Under the pieces are notes generated by a model. It did not search any database. It was given only the letters and a program-made list of their open reading frames with translations, and had not been told where the DNA came from. The position numbers and the translations under genes were made by a program. Below, piece after piece: positions 48,956-57,708 of a DNA stretch of 64,000 nt; position 1 is the stretch's first letter, and each line of letters starts with the position of its first letter. The stretch is from Nonomuraea jabiensis (GTDB lineage Bacteria > Actinomycetota > Actinomycetes > Streptosporangiales > Streptosporangiaceae), in assembly GCF_014204795.1 (NCBI RefSeq), contig NZ_JACHMB010000001.1, positions 5,344,501 to 5,408,500 on the forward strand, read 5' to 3'.

Positions 48956-50368
48956 ATGCCCAACACCCCCCATATCAGCAGGCGTGAGCTCCTTCGCGGC
49001 GCCGCACTCGTACCCGTGGCCGGGGCGCTGGCCGCCTGCGCCACGCCGGCCGCCAAGCCCACCGCGTCGTCCTCGGCGGCGCCGGTCGCCACCAGCGCGG
49101 CCAACCCGTTCGGCATGGCGGACAACAAGCCGCTGGAGGTGTGGATCTTCGACGGCGGCTTCGGCCAGGACTACGCCAAGAACATCCACCAGCCGCTCTT
49201 CAAGGGCAAGCACCCGAACGTCGAGATCAAGCACAACGCGACCAAGGAGATCACCAAGGTCCTCCAGCCGCGCTTCGCCGGCGGCAACCCGCCGGACGTG
49301 ATCGACAACTCCGGCGCCAACGCCATGGACTTCGGCGCGCTCGCCCAGGACGGCCAGCTCCAGGACCTCACCCCGCTGCTCGACGCACCCAGCTGGGACG
49401 ACCCGAACACCAAGGTCCGCGACACCATCGACCAGGCCGTCATCGACCTCGGCACGTACGACGGCACCTTCAGCGTGCTCGGCTACGTCAACTACATCTT
49501 CGGCATCTGGTACTCGCAGAAGGCCTTCCGTGACAACGGCTGGGAGGCCCCGAAGACCTGGGACGAGTTCCTCAAGCTCTGCGAGACCATCAAGAAGTCC
49601 GGCAAGATGGCGCCCTTCACCTATGCCGGGAAGTTCCCGCAGTACCTGTACGAGCCGCTGCTCACCATGGCCGCCAAGATCGGCGGCGCTGAGGTGCTCG
49701 TCAACATCGACAACCTCGAGGACGGCGCCTGGAAGAGCGACGCCATGAAGACCTCGGCCACCGCCTGGGCCGAGGTCGGCGCCAAGTACCTCATGGAGGG
49801 CACCGCCGGCCTCGACCACGTGCAGACCCAGACGGCCCAGAACAAGTACAAGGTCGCCATGCTGCCCTCCGGCTCCTGGCTGGAGAACGAGCAGAAGACG
49901 ACCACCCCGGCCGACTTCGAGTACGGGATGTTCCCGATCCCCGACTTCGGCAGCTCCGACAAGCTGCCGTACGGCACCCTGCACAGCCAGCCGAGCGAGA
50001 ACTTCATCGTGCCCTCCAAGTCCCCCAACCCGCAGGGCGGCATGGAGTACCTGCGGGCCATGCTGTCGAAGAAGGCGGCGGGCGACTTCAGCGAGATGGT
50101 CAAGACGGTCTCCGTGGTCAAGGGCGCGGGCGAGGGCCGCCAGCTGTCGCCGGGCGCCGAGAGCGCGACCAAGGCGTTCGCCGCCGCGGGCACGAACGTC
50201 GTCTACTACCGCTGGCAGACCTGGTACGCCCAGCTCAAGGACGAGGCCATCGCCGCCACCGGCGAGCTGATGACCGGCGGGCTCAAGCCGGACGCCTACC
50301 TCGAGCGCCTGCAGAAGAAGGCCGACGAGATCAAGAACGACTCCTCGATCAAGAAGTACAAGCGTTGA
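48956..50368 (+). CDS. ngcE: NgcE-type N-acetylglucosamine/chitobiose-binding lipoprotein
   Basis: A 470-residue solute-binding protein. Twin Arg in S-R-R-E-L-L-R-G-A-A and lipobox L-A-A-C mark a Tat-exported lipoprotein. The body (PLEVWIFDGGFGQDYAKNIH, S-G-A-N-A-M-D-F-G) resembles NgcE of the streptomycete GlcNAc/diacetylchitobiose importer. The two permeases follow with overlapping stops. The name is by resemblance. Confidence 0.88.
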   Translation: MPNTPHISRRELLRGAALVPVAGALAACATPAAKPTASSSAAPVATSAANPFGMADNKPLEVWIFDGGFGQDYAKNIHQPLFKGKHPNVEIKHNATKEITKVLQPRFAGGNPPDVIDNSGANAMDFGALAQDGQLQDLTPLLDAPSWDDPNTKVRDTIDQAVIDLGTYDGTFSVLGYVNYIFGIWYSQKAFRDNGWEAPKTWDEFLKLCETIKKSGKMAPFTYAGKFPQYLYEPLLTMAAKIGGAEVLVNIDNLEDGAWKSDAMKTSATAWAEVGAKYLMEGTAGLDHVQTQTAQNKYKVAMLPSGSWLENEQKTTTPADFEYGMFPIPDFGSSDKLPYGTLHSQPSENFIVPSKSPNPQGGMEYLRAMLSKKAAGDFSEMVKTVSVVKGAGEGRQLSPGAESATKAFAAAGTNVVYYRWQTWYAQLKDEAIAATGELMTGGLKPDAYLERLQKKADEIKNDSSIKKYKR

Positions 50369-51279
50369 TGATCTTCAACAGGTATCGCCGCGGGCTGTTC
50401 ATCACCTCGTTCCTGGCAGCCCCGGTGATCCTCTACCTGGTCTATGTGATCTCGCCGTACATCCAGGCGTTCTACATCGCGATGACCGACTGGCGCGGCG
50501 TGACGGCCACGCCCACGTTCATCGGCCTGGACAACTTCAAGCGGCTCTTCAGCGACGGCACGTTCTGGAAGGCCGTCACGCACAACGGCGCGCTGCTCGT
50601 GCTGCTGCCGCTGATCACGATCGTCATCGCCCTGTTCTTCGCCTTCCTCCTCAACGTGGGCGGCGCGCAGGGCACGTCCGGGATCCGCGGGTCGAAGTTC
50701 TACCGCGTGGTGTTCTTCTTCCCGCAGGTCCTGGCCGTCGCGGTGGTGGCCGTGCTGTTCCAGCAGGTGTTCCGGCCGGACGGCAGCGGCATGCTGAACG
50801 GCCCGCTGATGGCGCTCGGGGTCGGGCCGATCGGCTTCCTGTCCGATCCCGACGTGGCGTTCTGGTCGGTGCTGGGCGTCATGGTGTGGCAGGCGGTCGG
50901 CTTCTACGTGGTGCTCTTCTCCGCCGGCCTGGCCTCCATCCCCAGGGACATGTTCGAGGCCGCGCAGATCGACGGGGCCGGCCGGGTGAGCCTGTTCTTC
51001 CGCATCACGCTGCCGCTGCTCTGGGACACCGTGCAGGTGGCCTGGGTCTATCTGGGGATCCTGGCGCTGGACGTGTTCGCGATCGTCTGGGTGATGACCG
51101 ACCAGCACGGCGGGCCCGACTGGTCGACCACGGTCATGGCCGCCGAGATCTACCGCAACGCGTTCCAGTACTTCCGCTTCGGCTACGCCTCGGCGCTGGG
51201 CGTGATCATGTTCTTCTTCACCGTCGGCTTCGCGATCCTCTCGCTGCGCCTCTCGCGGCGCGAACGAATCGAGTACTGA
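50368..51279 (+). CDS. ngcF: NgcF-type ABC transporter permease
   Basis: A 303-residue six-helix permease, EAA loop M-F-E-A-A-Q-I-D-G-A-G-R-V-S-L-F-F-R. ATG at 50368 overlaps the ngcE stop (TGATG). Part of a GlcNAc/chitobiose importer relying on a shared ATPase. Confidence 0.92.
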   Translation: MIFNRYRRGLFITSFLAAPVILYLVYVISPYIQAFYIAMTDWRGVTATPTFIGLDNFKRLFSDGTFWKAVTHNGALLVLLPLITIVIALFFAFLLNVGGAQGTSGIRGSKFYRVVFFFPQVLAVAVVAVLFQQVFRPDGSGMLNGPLMALGVGPIGFLSDPDVAFWSVLGVMVWQAVGFYVVLFSAGLASIPRDMFEAAQIDGAGRVSLFFRITLPLLWDTVQVAWVYLGILALDVFAIVWVMTDQHGGPDWSTTVMAAEIYRNAFQYFRFGYASALGVIMFFFTVGFAILSLRLSRRERIEY

Positions 51280-52196
51280 TGACAACGACGATGCCGTGGA
51301 CGGCGGCGAACTCGCGGAAGCTCGCCCGCCAGGAACGCCGGCGCCGGCTCGGCCCGATGGGCGTGCTGACGCACGTCGCGCTGCTGGTCTGGACGCTGCT
51401 GGTGATCGTGCCGATCCTGTGGACGTTCCTGGCGTCGGTCAAGAGCGAGGACGAGATCTTCGGTGACGCCTGGTCGCTGCCGGCCACGCTGCACTGGGAC
51501 AACTTCGCCAGGGCCTGGGAACAGGCGCACATCGGGCAGTACATGCTCAACAGCGTCATCGTCGTGTCGTTCAGCACGTTCGGGACGATGCTCATCGGGT
51601 CGATGGCGGCGTACGTGCTGGCGCGTTATCCCTTTCGCGGCAACCGGGCGATCTACCTGCTCTTCGTCTCGGGGCTGGCCTTCCCCGTCTATCTGGCCCT
51701 GACCCCGCTCTTCTTCGTCGTCCAGAACATGGGCAACGTGCCGCTCATCGGCCCCTTCATCGGCCTGAACACGCACGCGGGCCTGGTGCTGGTCTACATC
51801 GCGTACTCGATGCCGTTCACGGTCTTCTTCCTGTCGGCGTTCTTCCGCACGCTCCCGACCGCTGTGGGAGAGGCCGCGATGGTGGACGGCGCGTCGCACA
51901 CCAGGGTCTTCTTCCAGATCATGCTGCCGATGGCCAGGCCGGGCATCATCAGCATCACGATCTTCAACATCCTGGGCCAGTGGAACCAGTACCAGCTGCC
52001 GCTGGTGCTGCTGCAGGAGCGCGACAAGTGGGTCCTCACCATGGGCATCGCCGACATCTCCACCGCCGCCGGATACGACCAGGACTGGTCGGCCCTCTTC
52101 GCCGCCCTGACCCTGGCGATCCTGCCGATGCTGGTGGTCTACACGGTCTTCCAACGCCAGATCCAGAGTGGCCTGACGTCCGGAGCCCTCAAGTAG
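51279..52196 (+). CDS. ngcG: NgcG-type ABC transporter permease
   Basis: A 305-residue permease with EAA loop V-G-E-A-A-M-V-D-G-A-S-H-T-R-V-F-F-Q. ATG at 51279 overlaps the ngcF stop (TGATG). Basic N-terminus before the first helix (KLARQERRRRLGP). Last gene of the cassette. Confidence 0.92.
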   Translation: MTTTMPWTAANSRKLARQERRRRLGPMGVLTHVALLVWTLLVIVPILWTFLASVKSEDEIFGDAWSLPATLHWDNFARAWEQAHIGQYMLNSVIVVSFSTFGTMLIGSMAAYVLARYPFRGNRAIYLLFVSGLAFPVYLALTPLFFVVQNMGNVPLIGPFIGLNTHAGLVLVYIAYSMPFTVFFLSAFFRTLPTAVGEAAMVDGASHTRVFFQIMLPMARPGIISITIFNILGQWNQYQLPLVLLQERDKWVLTMGIADISTAAGYDQDWSALFAALTLAILPMLVVYTVFQRQIQSGLTSGALK

Positions 52197-52220
52197 CCGC
52201 TGGGGTTTTAGGCTGCGGGT

Positions 52221-53063
52221 GTGAATGGCGAAATCCGTGCGCTGCTGGCCCGCCATCTGCCCGACTACCGGGTGCGCTCCATCGATCGGCTGGGCCAGGG
52301 CCTCGACAACACCGTGTACGAGGTCAACAACGAATTACTGGTACGGCGTAACAAGGCGACGACGCCCGAGGAGACCCGCCAGGAGGTCGCCCGCCTGGCG
52401 GCCGTCAGGGAGTTGTCCCCGCTGCCGGTTCCCGAGGTGGTCTTCGCCGACGAGTCGGGGGTGATCGCGTACAGCAAGCTCCCGGGCGAGCCCCTCAACC
52501 GGCACCCCGTGGCCGACCCCCGGCTCCTGGCCCGGCCCCTGGCCGACTTCCTCAGCGCCCTGCACGGCGCCTCCCCTGACCGGATGCGCGACCTCGCGCC
52601 GCTGGACACCTACCCTGCCCCGACCCTCCTCCAGGACGCCGAGCTCGACTACCGCGATGTCGAGGCCCACGTCCCGGAGGACCAGCGCCACCTCGTGGAG
52701 CGCTTCCTCGGGGAGCCGCCGCCGGACGAGCCTGCCGAGCTCCGCTTCTGCCACAACGACCTGGGCGCCGAGCACCTGCTGGCGGACGCGGCCGCCAGCA
52801 CGATCACCGGCGTCATCGACTGGACCGACGCCGCCATCACCGACCCGGCCCACGACTTCGCCCTGATCTACCGCGACCTGGGACCGGAGGTCTTCGAGCT
52901 GACGGTGTCGCACTACGCCTTCGCCCTGGACGAGGCGGACCGCGCCCGGGTGCTCTTCTACGCGAGGTGCGCGCTCATCGAGGACCTGGCGTACGGCCTG
53001 AGCACCGGCCCCCACCACTACGCCGAGGCCGCCCTGACCCACCTGGCCTGGACCTTCGGCTAG
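52221..53063 (+). CDS. APH-family phosphotransferase
   Basis: A 280-residue kinase of the aminoglycoside/choline phosphotransferase family. The ATP Gly-loop is G-Q-G-L-D-N-T-V-Y, the catalytic loop C-H-N-D-L-G-A-E-H-L-L, and the Mg site V-I-D-W-T-D-A. It starts 24 bp after ngcG and may be co-transcribed. Substrate unknown; sugar or antibiotic phosphorylation are both possible. It is an intact relative of the fragments at 20151 and 23566. Confidence 0.88.
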   Translation: MNGEIRALLARHLPDYRVRSIDRLGQGLDNTVYEVNNELLVRRNKATTPEETRQEVARLAAVRELSPLPVPEVVFADESGVIAYSKLPGEPLNRHPVADPRLLARPLADFLSALHGASPDRMRDLAPLDTYPAPTLLQDAELDYRDVEAHVPEDQRHLVERFLGEPPPDEPAELRFCHNDLGAEHLLADAAASTITGVIDWTDAAITDPAHDFALIYRDLGPEVFELTVSHYAFALDEADRARVLFYARCALIEDLAYGLSTGPHHYAEAALTHLAWTFG

Positions 53064-53097
53064 GCCCCCCACCCGCTGCCCTGCCACGGGGTGGGCC
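53063..53097 (+). terminator. Hairpin after the phosphotransferase gene
   Basis: GGCCCCCCACCC (53063-53074) pairs with GGGGTGGGCC (53088-53097), directly after the stop. No T-run follows, as is usual in high-GC actinobacteria. It is a probable terminator of the ngc operon. Confidence 0.45.
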
Positions 53098-53275
53098 TGC
53101 TGGAGCCCGCCCCGAGCGGTCCTCGCTCCGCTCGGGCTGTTCGCCTTGGGGGCGCGCCTGGCGGCGCGCACGGTCTTCGCCTGGGGCGCTTCGCGCTCAG
53201 AGACCTCAGCCGTCCCCCCAGTCGGGCCGGGTCCCGACCCCTGGAGGCCTTCGCTTCGCGAAGACGTCCTTATCC

Positions 53276-53470
53276 AGGCGCAGGCTTCGCCCGCGCATAC
53301 CCGTCGGGGATCTGGCCGAGCGCATGGGGGTTACCAAAGGCCGTATTTCGCAGATCGAGCAGGGCAAGATCTCGGGGCAAGACGTCCTCGCTCGCTACGC
53401 CAGCGCCCTTGGCGGGCGGCTGCACCAGGCGATCTACTTCGACGACGGCGACATTGCCGCTATCGCCTGA
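53276..53470 (+). pseudogene. XRE-type antitoxin/regulator, 5'-truncated
   Basis: The frame ending at 53470 reads DLAERMGVTKGRISQIEQGK, then LARYASALGGRLHQAIYFDD. This is the second half of an XRE helix-turn-helix and C-terminus of a HigA-like protein. The start and first helices are missing and no plausible start codon with ribosome site lies upstream. The preceding 200 bp (53100-53275) show only hairpin-rich sequence. Confidence 0.65.
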
Positions 53471-53720
53471 TCGTTCTCGCCGACGCCGCTCGGCCTGCTC
53501 GTCCCACCCGCCGCCTCACCGAATACCGAGCCGATTCCGGGCCACCTGGTAATACCGCGGACCTGGGTTGGGTGCCTCGACGAGTACCTTGTCCCGACAC
53601 CACTCACGGCGCGTGCTGGCCGGGCTCCGGTGGAATCCGGCCGTGACAGCGTTGAGATCTTCATACGGGAAGATCTCCCCAGCCTCCGTTCCGGACGGCA
53701 CAGGATCGAGCGGGAAGCAC

Positions 53721-54542
53721 ATGAGCATGGGTCGGCGAACGATCGGACTAGCTCTCGTGCTGACAGCATCGGTCTCGGTCATTGGCCCGCATGCCGAAGC
53801 CGTCACCCGTCCCGATCCGATCGCGGCGCTGAAGCGGCAACTCAACGGTCACGGCGGAGTACGGCAGAGTTCGGTGTATCGATTCGTCTGGGGGCCGAAG
53901 AAGGATCACGTCACCAGCCGATCGCGGGCCGTCTACGAGTTCGGTGGCGGTGGGATCGTGGCCGTCGACCTCCGCTACTCGAAGTTCTCCTCCGGCGACT
54001 CTCGGAGCATCATCTTCCCCGACCGCGCCTACGGCTGGGAGCGCGACCGCCCCGACCATCTACCGGCGGGCAAGTCCTGGATTGTGGAAACCAAGAAGAA
54101 CGACTTGGAACTGGCGTGCGGGAAGATCAGGCTGAGCGATCCCGCCACCCTCCAGCACGTGCTAGCCACCACGACGGTCAAGCGGCCCGCCGGCGTCTAC
54201 GACGGCACCCGCACCACCCTCTACGAAGGCAGCACCACCATCGGCGAACTGTACAAGCTGAACCCTCGCCTGCAGGTAGGCGACTTCGAAAAGCCCACAG
54301 GACAGTACGCGAGCTACACCAAGTTGCCCGTGAAGTGGCGGCTGTGGCTCGGCTCGGATCAGCTCGTACGCAGGTGCCAGACGCGGTATGACGAGCCCGA
54401 CTCCCTCTGGAACACCAAAGACCGCGATCTCGAGACCGCCGATGTGCGGTTCTCCGGCTGGGGCGACGCGATCCACATCAAGCCGCCTCCCGCCGAACTT
54501 GTGGCGACGCCCGATGAACTGGTCTTCTCCAACGACGACTGA
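53721..54542 (+). CDS. Secreted protein of unknown function
   Basis: A 273-residue exported protein. Signal peptide: S-M-G-R-R-T then IGLALVLTASVSVIG, cleavage near H-A-E-A. The mature part is rich in beta strands (V-A-V-D-L-R-Y-S-K-F, W-I-V-E-T-K-K-N-D-L-E-L). Overall it could be a LolA/LppX-like lipid-binding fold, but I cannot assign it. ATG at 53721 or 53727. Codon use is less GC-biased than neighbours. Confidence 0.75.
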   Translation: MSMGRRTIGLALVLTASVSVIGPHAEAVTRPDPIAALKRQLNGHGGVRQSSVYRFVWGPKKDHVTSRSRAVYEFGGGGIVAVDLRYSKFSSGDSRSIIFPDRAYGWERDRPDHLPAGKSWIVETKKNDLELACGKIRLSDPATLQHVLATTTVKRPAGVYDGTRTTLYEGSTTIGELYKLNPRLQVGDFEKPTGQYASYTKLPVKWRLWLGSDQLVRRCQTRYDEPDSLWNTKDRDLETADVRFSGWGDAIHIKPPPAELVATPDELVFSNDD

Positions 54543-54578
54543 AACGCGGGGAGGCTGCCGCCGCACACTTGCGCCCCT

Positions 54579-54599
54579 CGACCCGGTGGCACGGGGTCG
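54579..54599 (+). terminator. Possible terminator hairpin after the secreted protein
   Basis: CGACCCGGTG-G-CACGGGGTCG is a near-perfect hairpin (one mismatch), with TTTTT 20 nt later. The remaining bases to 54801 show no gene. Confidence 0.3.
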
Positions 54600-54801
54600 A
54601 ACACGCACCGGCCCGTCCACTTTTTCCTGCAACGGTCCGGATGATCAAACTGAGGCCGAGACACCTGCCTGACCGCGCTCTGTTACTGACATGTTGTGTC
54701 ACGGCCAGCTGACGCTATCGTGCCGCTCAACACGAGCCACGGGCTCGATCCAGCGCAAAGTGCCTGATCATGTGGCAGGTGGGGATGTTATCGTCCATCG
54801 C

Positions 54802-55386
54802 ATGATCGAACTGATCGCACCCACGGGACGGCTCCACTCCTCGTGGCTCGCCGCGCGTGACGAGTGGCCGCCCGGTGCTCATCAGGACGGGGCCGGCTTG
54901 CGGCTGGTCGCTGACGTTGACCTCGACAGTTCTGAAGGGTTCGCCTCATGGGTCGAGCGACTGCGCCGGCAGTCAGATCGGTCGCTGCCCGTCGGGGAAG
55001 GACGCGTCCACGCCACCCACTGGTGGATCGCCGACGGTGAGACCTACCTCGGAGCCATCGACCTTCGACACTATCTGAACGCCTTTCTGCTGGAAGGCGG
55101 CGGGCACATCGGCTACAGCATCCGGCCTTCTGCCAGAAGGCGGGGACTGGCCACGTGGGCACTGGGAGCGGTGCTGCTCAAGGCGCCGGCGCTCGGTCTG
55201 GACCGGGTCCTGCTCACCTGTGACGACGGCAACGTCGCTTCGGCGCGCACCATCGAAAGTAACGGCGGCGTCCTGGAAGACGTGCGCAGCACCGAGATCG
55301 GGGTCAAGCGCCGCTACTGGATCCCCCTCGATGACGTTGAGAACAGCCGTTCATCGATGGCGGCGCCGAGGACGGTCGTCTCGTAG
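54802..55386 (+). CDS. GNAT-family N-acetyltransferase
   Basis: A 194-residue GNAT enzyme. The acetyl-CoA motif is H-I-G-Y-S-I-R-P-S-A-R-R-R-G-L-A-T, followed by VLLTCDDGNVASARTIESNG and R-Y-W-I-P-L. Substrate unknown. The final 12 or so residues run into a transposase remnant on the other strand, so the natural C-terminus may have been replaced. Confidence 0.88.
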   Translation: MIELIAPTGRLHSSWLAARDEWPPGAHQDGAGLRLVADVDLDSSEGFASWVERLRRQSDRSLPVGEGRVHATHWWIADGETYLGAIDLRHYLNAFLLEGGGHIGYSIRPSARRRGLATWALGAVLLKAPALGLDRVLLTCDDGNVASARTIESNGGVLEDVRSTEIGVKRRYWIPLDDVENSRSSMAAPRTVVS

Positions 55387-55440
55387 CGGACGGCGAGCTC
55401 GTCGTGTCTCGCGGCCACGGCCTCTGGAGGCGGTTGATGC
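55342..55440 (-). pseudogene. IS5-type transposase, C-terminal remnant
   Basis: On the minus strand, C-G-I-N-R-L and then, one frame off, RHDELAVRYETTVLGAAIDE, a typical ending of IS5-family transposases (R-Y-D-K-L-A-V-R-Y-E-A-T-V-x-x-A-A-I). Only about 30 codons with a frameshift survive. The following interval to 55672 has open sequence on both strands but nothing I recognise. Confidence 0.6.
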
Positions 55441-55672
55441 CGCACCCCACCGGGCTGCCGCGAGGGCGTCCGTGGCCGTGGTCTGCTGGCTCGATGGGGA
55501 CGACTCCGGGCGGCTTCTCCTCGGACTGGCGGCGGCGCTGGTGGGCCAGGCGAATAGTGGAGTCGAGGTTCTGGGCCTGCAGCCGGGTGAAGATGCCGTC
55601 GGGGTCAAGTCGGCGGACATCCCGCTGGTCTTCGACGATGGACGACGCGACAACCGTGCCGCCGCCCTGACG

Positions 55673-56509
55673 TCAGATCTGCCGGCGCAGCCACTCCAGA
55701 CCTCGTTCGGCGTGGGTGACGATGGTGAAGTGGCTGTCGCCCTCGCAGAGCCGCAGCTCGGCGGTCGGGCAGCGGGCGGCGAGCCACGACCCGTGACCGG
55801 CGGGGATGATCCGGTCGTCGGTGCCGTGCAGGAGGAGGACCGGGGCGTCGACAGTGCCGGGATCGCAGCCCCAGGGAAGGGTGTAGGAGACGTCGTCGTC
55901 GATCTGGCCGTACGGACCGGCGGCGAGAGCCGGTTGCCCGACCTTCCCCAGCCATCCCCACGGCCCCTCGAACAAGGCCAGATCGTCCTTGGTGAACTCG
56001 CAATCGTAGATGAAGTCGGACGCCTGCAGCGCCGCCCTCGCCTCGCGGCCCTCCGCCGCTGCCCTCAGCGCGGCCAGGCCTGACGGAATCATCCCGGCGA
56101 ACCAGTCCAGTCCGGTCGCGCCGTACGGGGCGATGGCGGCCAGGCCCAGCACGGCCTGGACGCGACTGCCCAGAACCGCCGCGCACCCGAGAGCATAAGA
56201 CCCGCCGCCCGAGTACCCCGCGACGGCGAACCGATCGATGCCGAGCGCGTCCGCGACCGTTGCAGCGTCGGCGGCGACCGACGCGATCGTGCGCCCTGGC
56301 GCGACGCTGGAGCCGCCGTAGCCCGGCCGATCGAATGACACCCAGCGCAACCCCAGCTCGGCGGCCGCGGTGAAGAGCGGCTCCGGAGGCGCCCCCACGT
56401 TGGGGGTGCCGTGATGCCACATGACAGGCAACCGCCCGCTCTGCTCCGGGGCGGTGTCGTAGACGTGCAGCGTGCGGCCGCCACCCGCGGGGACGTCCAG
56501 CTCGATCAT
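55673..56509 (-). CDS. Alpha/beta hydrolase
   Basis: A 278-residue alpha/beta-fold hydrolase. Oxyanion region W-H-H-G-T-P-N, nucleophile elbow G-Y-S-G-G-G, acid in H-G-T-D-D-R-I-I-P and His in G-D-S-H-F-T. Substrate unknown; proline iminopeptidase- or esterase-like. Cytoplasmic, no signal. Confidence 0.9.
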   Translation of the reverse strand: MIELDVPAGGGRTLHVYDTAPEQSGRLPVMWHHGTPNVGAPPEPLFTAAAELGLRWVSFDRPGYGGSSVAPGRTIASVAADAATVADALGIDRFAVAGYSGGGSYALGCAAVLGSRVQAVLGLAAIAPYGATGLDWFAGMIPSGLAALRAAAEGREARAALQASDFIYDCEFTKDDLALFEGPWGWLGKVGQPALAAGPYGQIDDDVSYTLPWGCDPGTVDAPVLLLHGTDDRIIPAGHGSWLAARCPTAELRLCEGDSHFTIVTHAERGLEWLRRQI

Positions 56510-56561
56510 CTCATCGCCTTTCGTGGTCGACGTTCACGGAAACCTGACCCCCAAGGCGGTG

Positions 56562-56951
56562 TCAGTCGTCCCAGCGCTGGGCGTTCTGGTCGTTCAGGGA
56601 GCCCGGAGGCTGGGGGATGACGCAGAAGGGCAGTCCGGCGGGGTCCTCCATGATGCACCAGTGGTCGTTGACCAGCCGCAGGCGCCGGGCACCGAGGGCC
56701 TCCAGGCGCGCGGTCTCCGCCTCCAGGTCGTCGGTGTGGATGTCGAGGTGGACCCGCGCGGGGCCCGTCCCGAGTCGCTGGACGAGCAGGGCGAAGACGT
56801 CACCGGGTAAGGAAGCGCCGTGGTACTCGGGGTACCGCTCGAACTGGGTCAGCGTCTGACCGGTCGCCTCCTGCCAGAACGTCAGTTCCTTGCCGTGATC
56901 GCCCTCCGGGACGTCGATCACGACCTTGTAGAGCCTGCTGTAGTGCGTCAT
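56562..56951 (-). CDS. VOC-family protein
   Basis: A 129-residue VOC module (LYKVVIDVPEGDHGKELTFW, A-R-V-H-L-D-I-H-T-D-D-L, M-E-D-P-A-G-L-P-F-C-V). H-L-D and E-D-P positions could bind metal. The ATG at 56951 is preferred because AGGAGG is 9 nt away; an ATG at 56960 directly abuts the ribosome site. The start lies in a perfect hairpin (56950-56979). Confidence 0.85.
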   Translation of the reverse strand: MTHYSRLYKVVIDVPEGDHGKELTFWQEATGQTLTQFERYPEYHGASLPGDVFALLVQRLGTGPARVHLDIHTDDLEAETARLEALGARRLRLVNDHWCIMEDPAGLPFCVIPQPPGSLNDQNAQRWDD

Positions 56952-56979
56952 GACACCCATCCTCCTGGATGGGTGTCAT
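56950..56979 (-). promoter_or_regulatory. Perfect hairpin covering ribosome site and start of the VOC gene
   Basis: On the minus strand, ATGACACCCATCC, loop AGGA, GGATGGGTGTCAT: 13 perfect pairs around a 4-nt loop. The ribosome site AGGAGG lies in the loop and first stem pairs, and the first two bases of the start codon are in the stem. It could limit translation, or act as a 30-bp protein-binding palindrome. Confidence 0.65.
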
Positions 56980-57025
56980 CCCCGGGACCGGGTCCTGCCG
57001 GGGGCGAGGGGCATCCGCACTTCGG

Positions 57026-57101
57026 CGAGTCCGGACGTGCTCCCAGAGTCCAGACGTGCCGCCAGAGTCCAAACGTGCTCCCAGAGTCCAAACGTGCTCC
57101 C
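57026..57101. repeat. 19-bp tandem repeat, four units
   Basis: Unit AGAGTCCAAACGTGCTCCC; the last two are identical, the first two diverged. Lies in the 291-bp gene-free interval before the VOC gene. Confidence 0.85.
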
Positions 57102-57149
57102 AGCCGGGCGGCGCGGCCCACCCCCTGCACGGCTTCGCTGCGCCTGCAC

Positions 57150-57265
57150 GGCCGGTCGGCTGCACGGCCGGACGGTCGGGCGGTTGGACGGTCGGGCGGT
57201 CGGGCGGCTGGACGGCTGCACGGCCGGACGCTTGGACGGCCGGATGCCCGGATGCCTGGATGCTC
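57150..57265. repeat. Degenerate short G-rich repeats
   Basis: About a dozen 8-12-bp variants of CGGACGGTCGGGCGG / TGGACGGCTGCACGG. Together with the 19-bp repeats it fills the gap between the Gly-motif gene and the VOC gene; no gene is seen. Confidence 0.7.
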
Positions 57266-57270
57266 AGGCG

Positions 57271-57693
57271 TCAGTGGCCGAGGAGGGTGAGCACTCCGGC
57301 GCCCAGCGGGCCGAGCCACTGGGCGATGCGGCCCAGGGCGTCGATCAGCGTGGCGCCGGCCCCGGCGAGCGCTCCGGCGCGTTCCAGCCCCGAGGTGAGC
57401 TCCTGGAGATGGTGACCGGCCTGCTCCCTGTCGGGTGTCTCTCCTCCCACCGCGGCCTCGACCGCCGACAGTTCGCGTTCCGCGCTCCGGCGCTCGGCCG
57501 CGGACAGTCTCAGCTCGTCCAGGGCGCTCCTGATGGCCTCCAGGTCGGCGTGGAGGCCCGGGCCGGCGAGCTGGTGTCCCGCGACGCCGTGGATGTCCCG
57601 CCCGGCGGTCTGGTGGTGTCCGCCGACGTACTGTGTGCCGCTCCCGGCGTTCACCGGCCCGCTGACGTTCCCGAAACGGAAGTTTTCCCCCAT
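57271..57693 (-). CDS. Unknown protein with Gly-rich motif and helical C-terminus
   Basis: A 140-residue protein I cannot assign to a family. Residues 5-35 contain N-V-S-G-P-V-N-A-G-S-G, Q-Y-V-G-G-H-H-Q and A-G-R-D-I-H-G. The same motif occurs in the FHA protein encoded just upstream. Then comes a charged helical stretch (LDELRLSAAERRSAERELSA) and a hydrophobic end (LGRIAQWLGPLGAGVLTLLG) that may enter or touch a membrane. GGAGGGG lies 11 nt before the ATG; a GTG nine bases earlier is too close to it. Only 15 bases separate it from the FHA gene. Confidence 0.75.
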   Translation of the reverse strand: MGENFRFGNVSGPVNAGSGTQYVGGHHQTAGRDIHGVAGHQLAGPGLHADLEAIRSALDELRLSAAERRSAERELSAVEAAVGGETPDREQAGHHLQELTSGLERAGALAGAGATLIDALGRIAQWLGPLGAGVLTLLGH

Positions 57694-57708
57694 TACCGCC
57701 ACCCCTCC

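Noticed and set aside
55387..55672. Additional gene between the IS5 remnant and the alpha/beta hydrolase
   Set aside because: Open sequence exists on both strands, but without ribosome site, start or motif; treated as debris.
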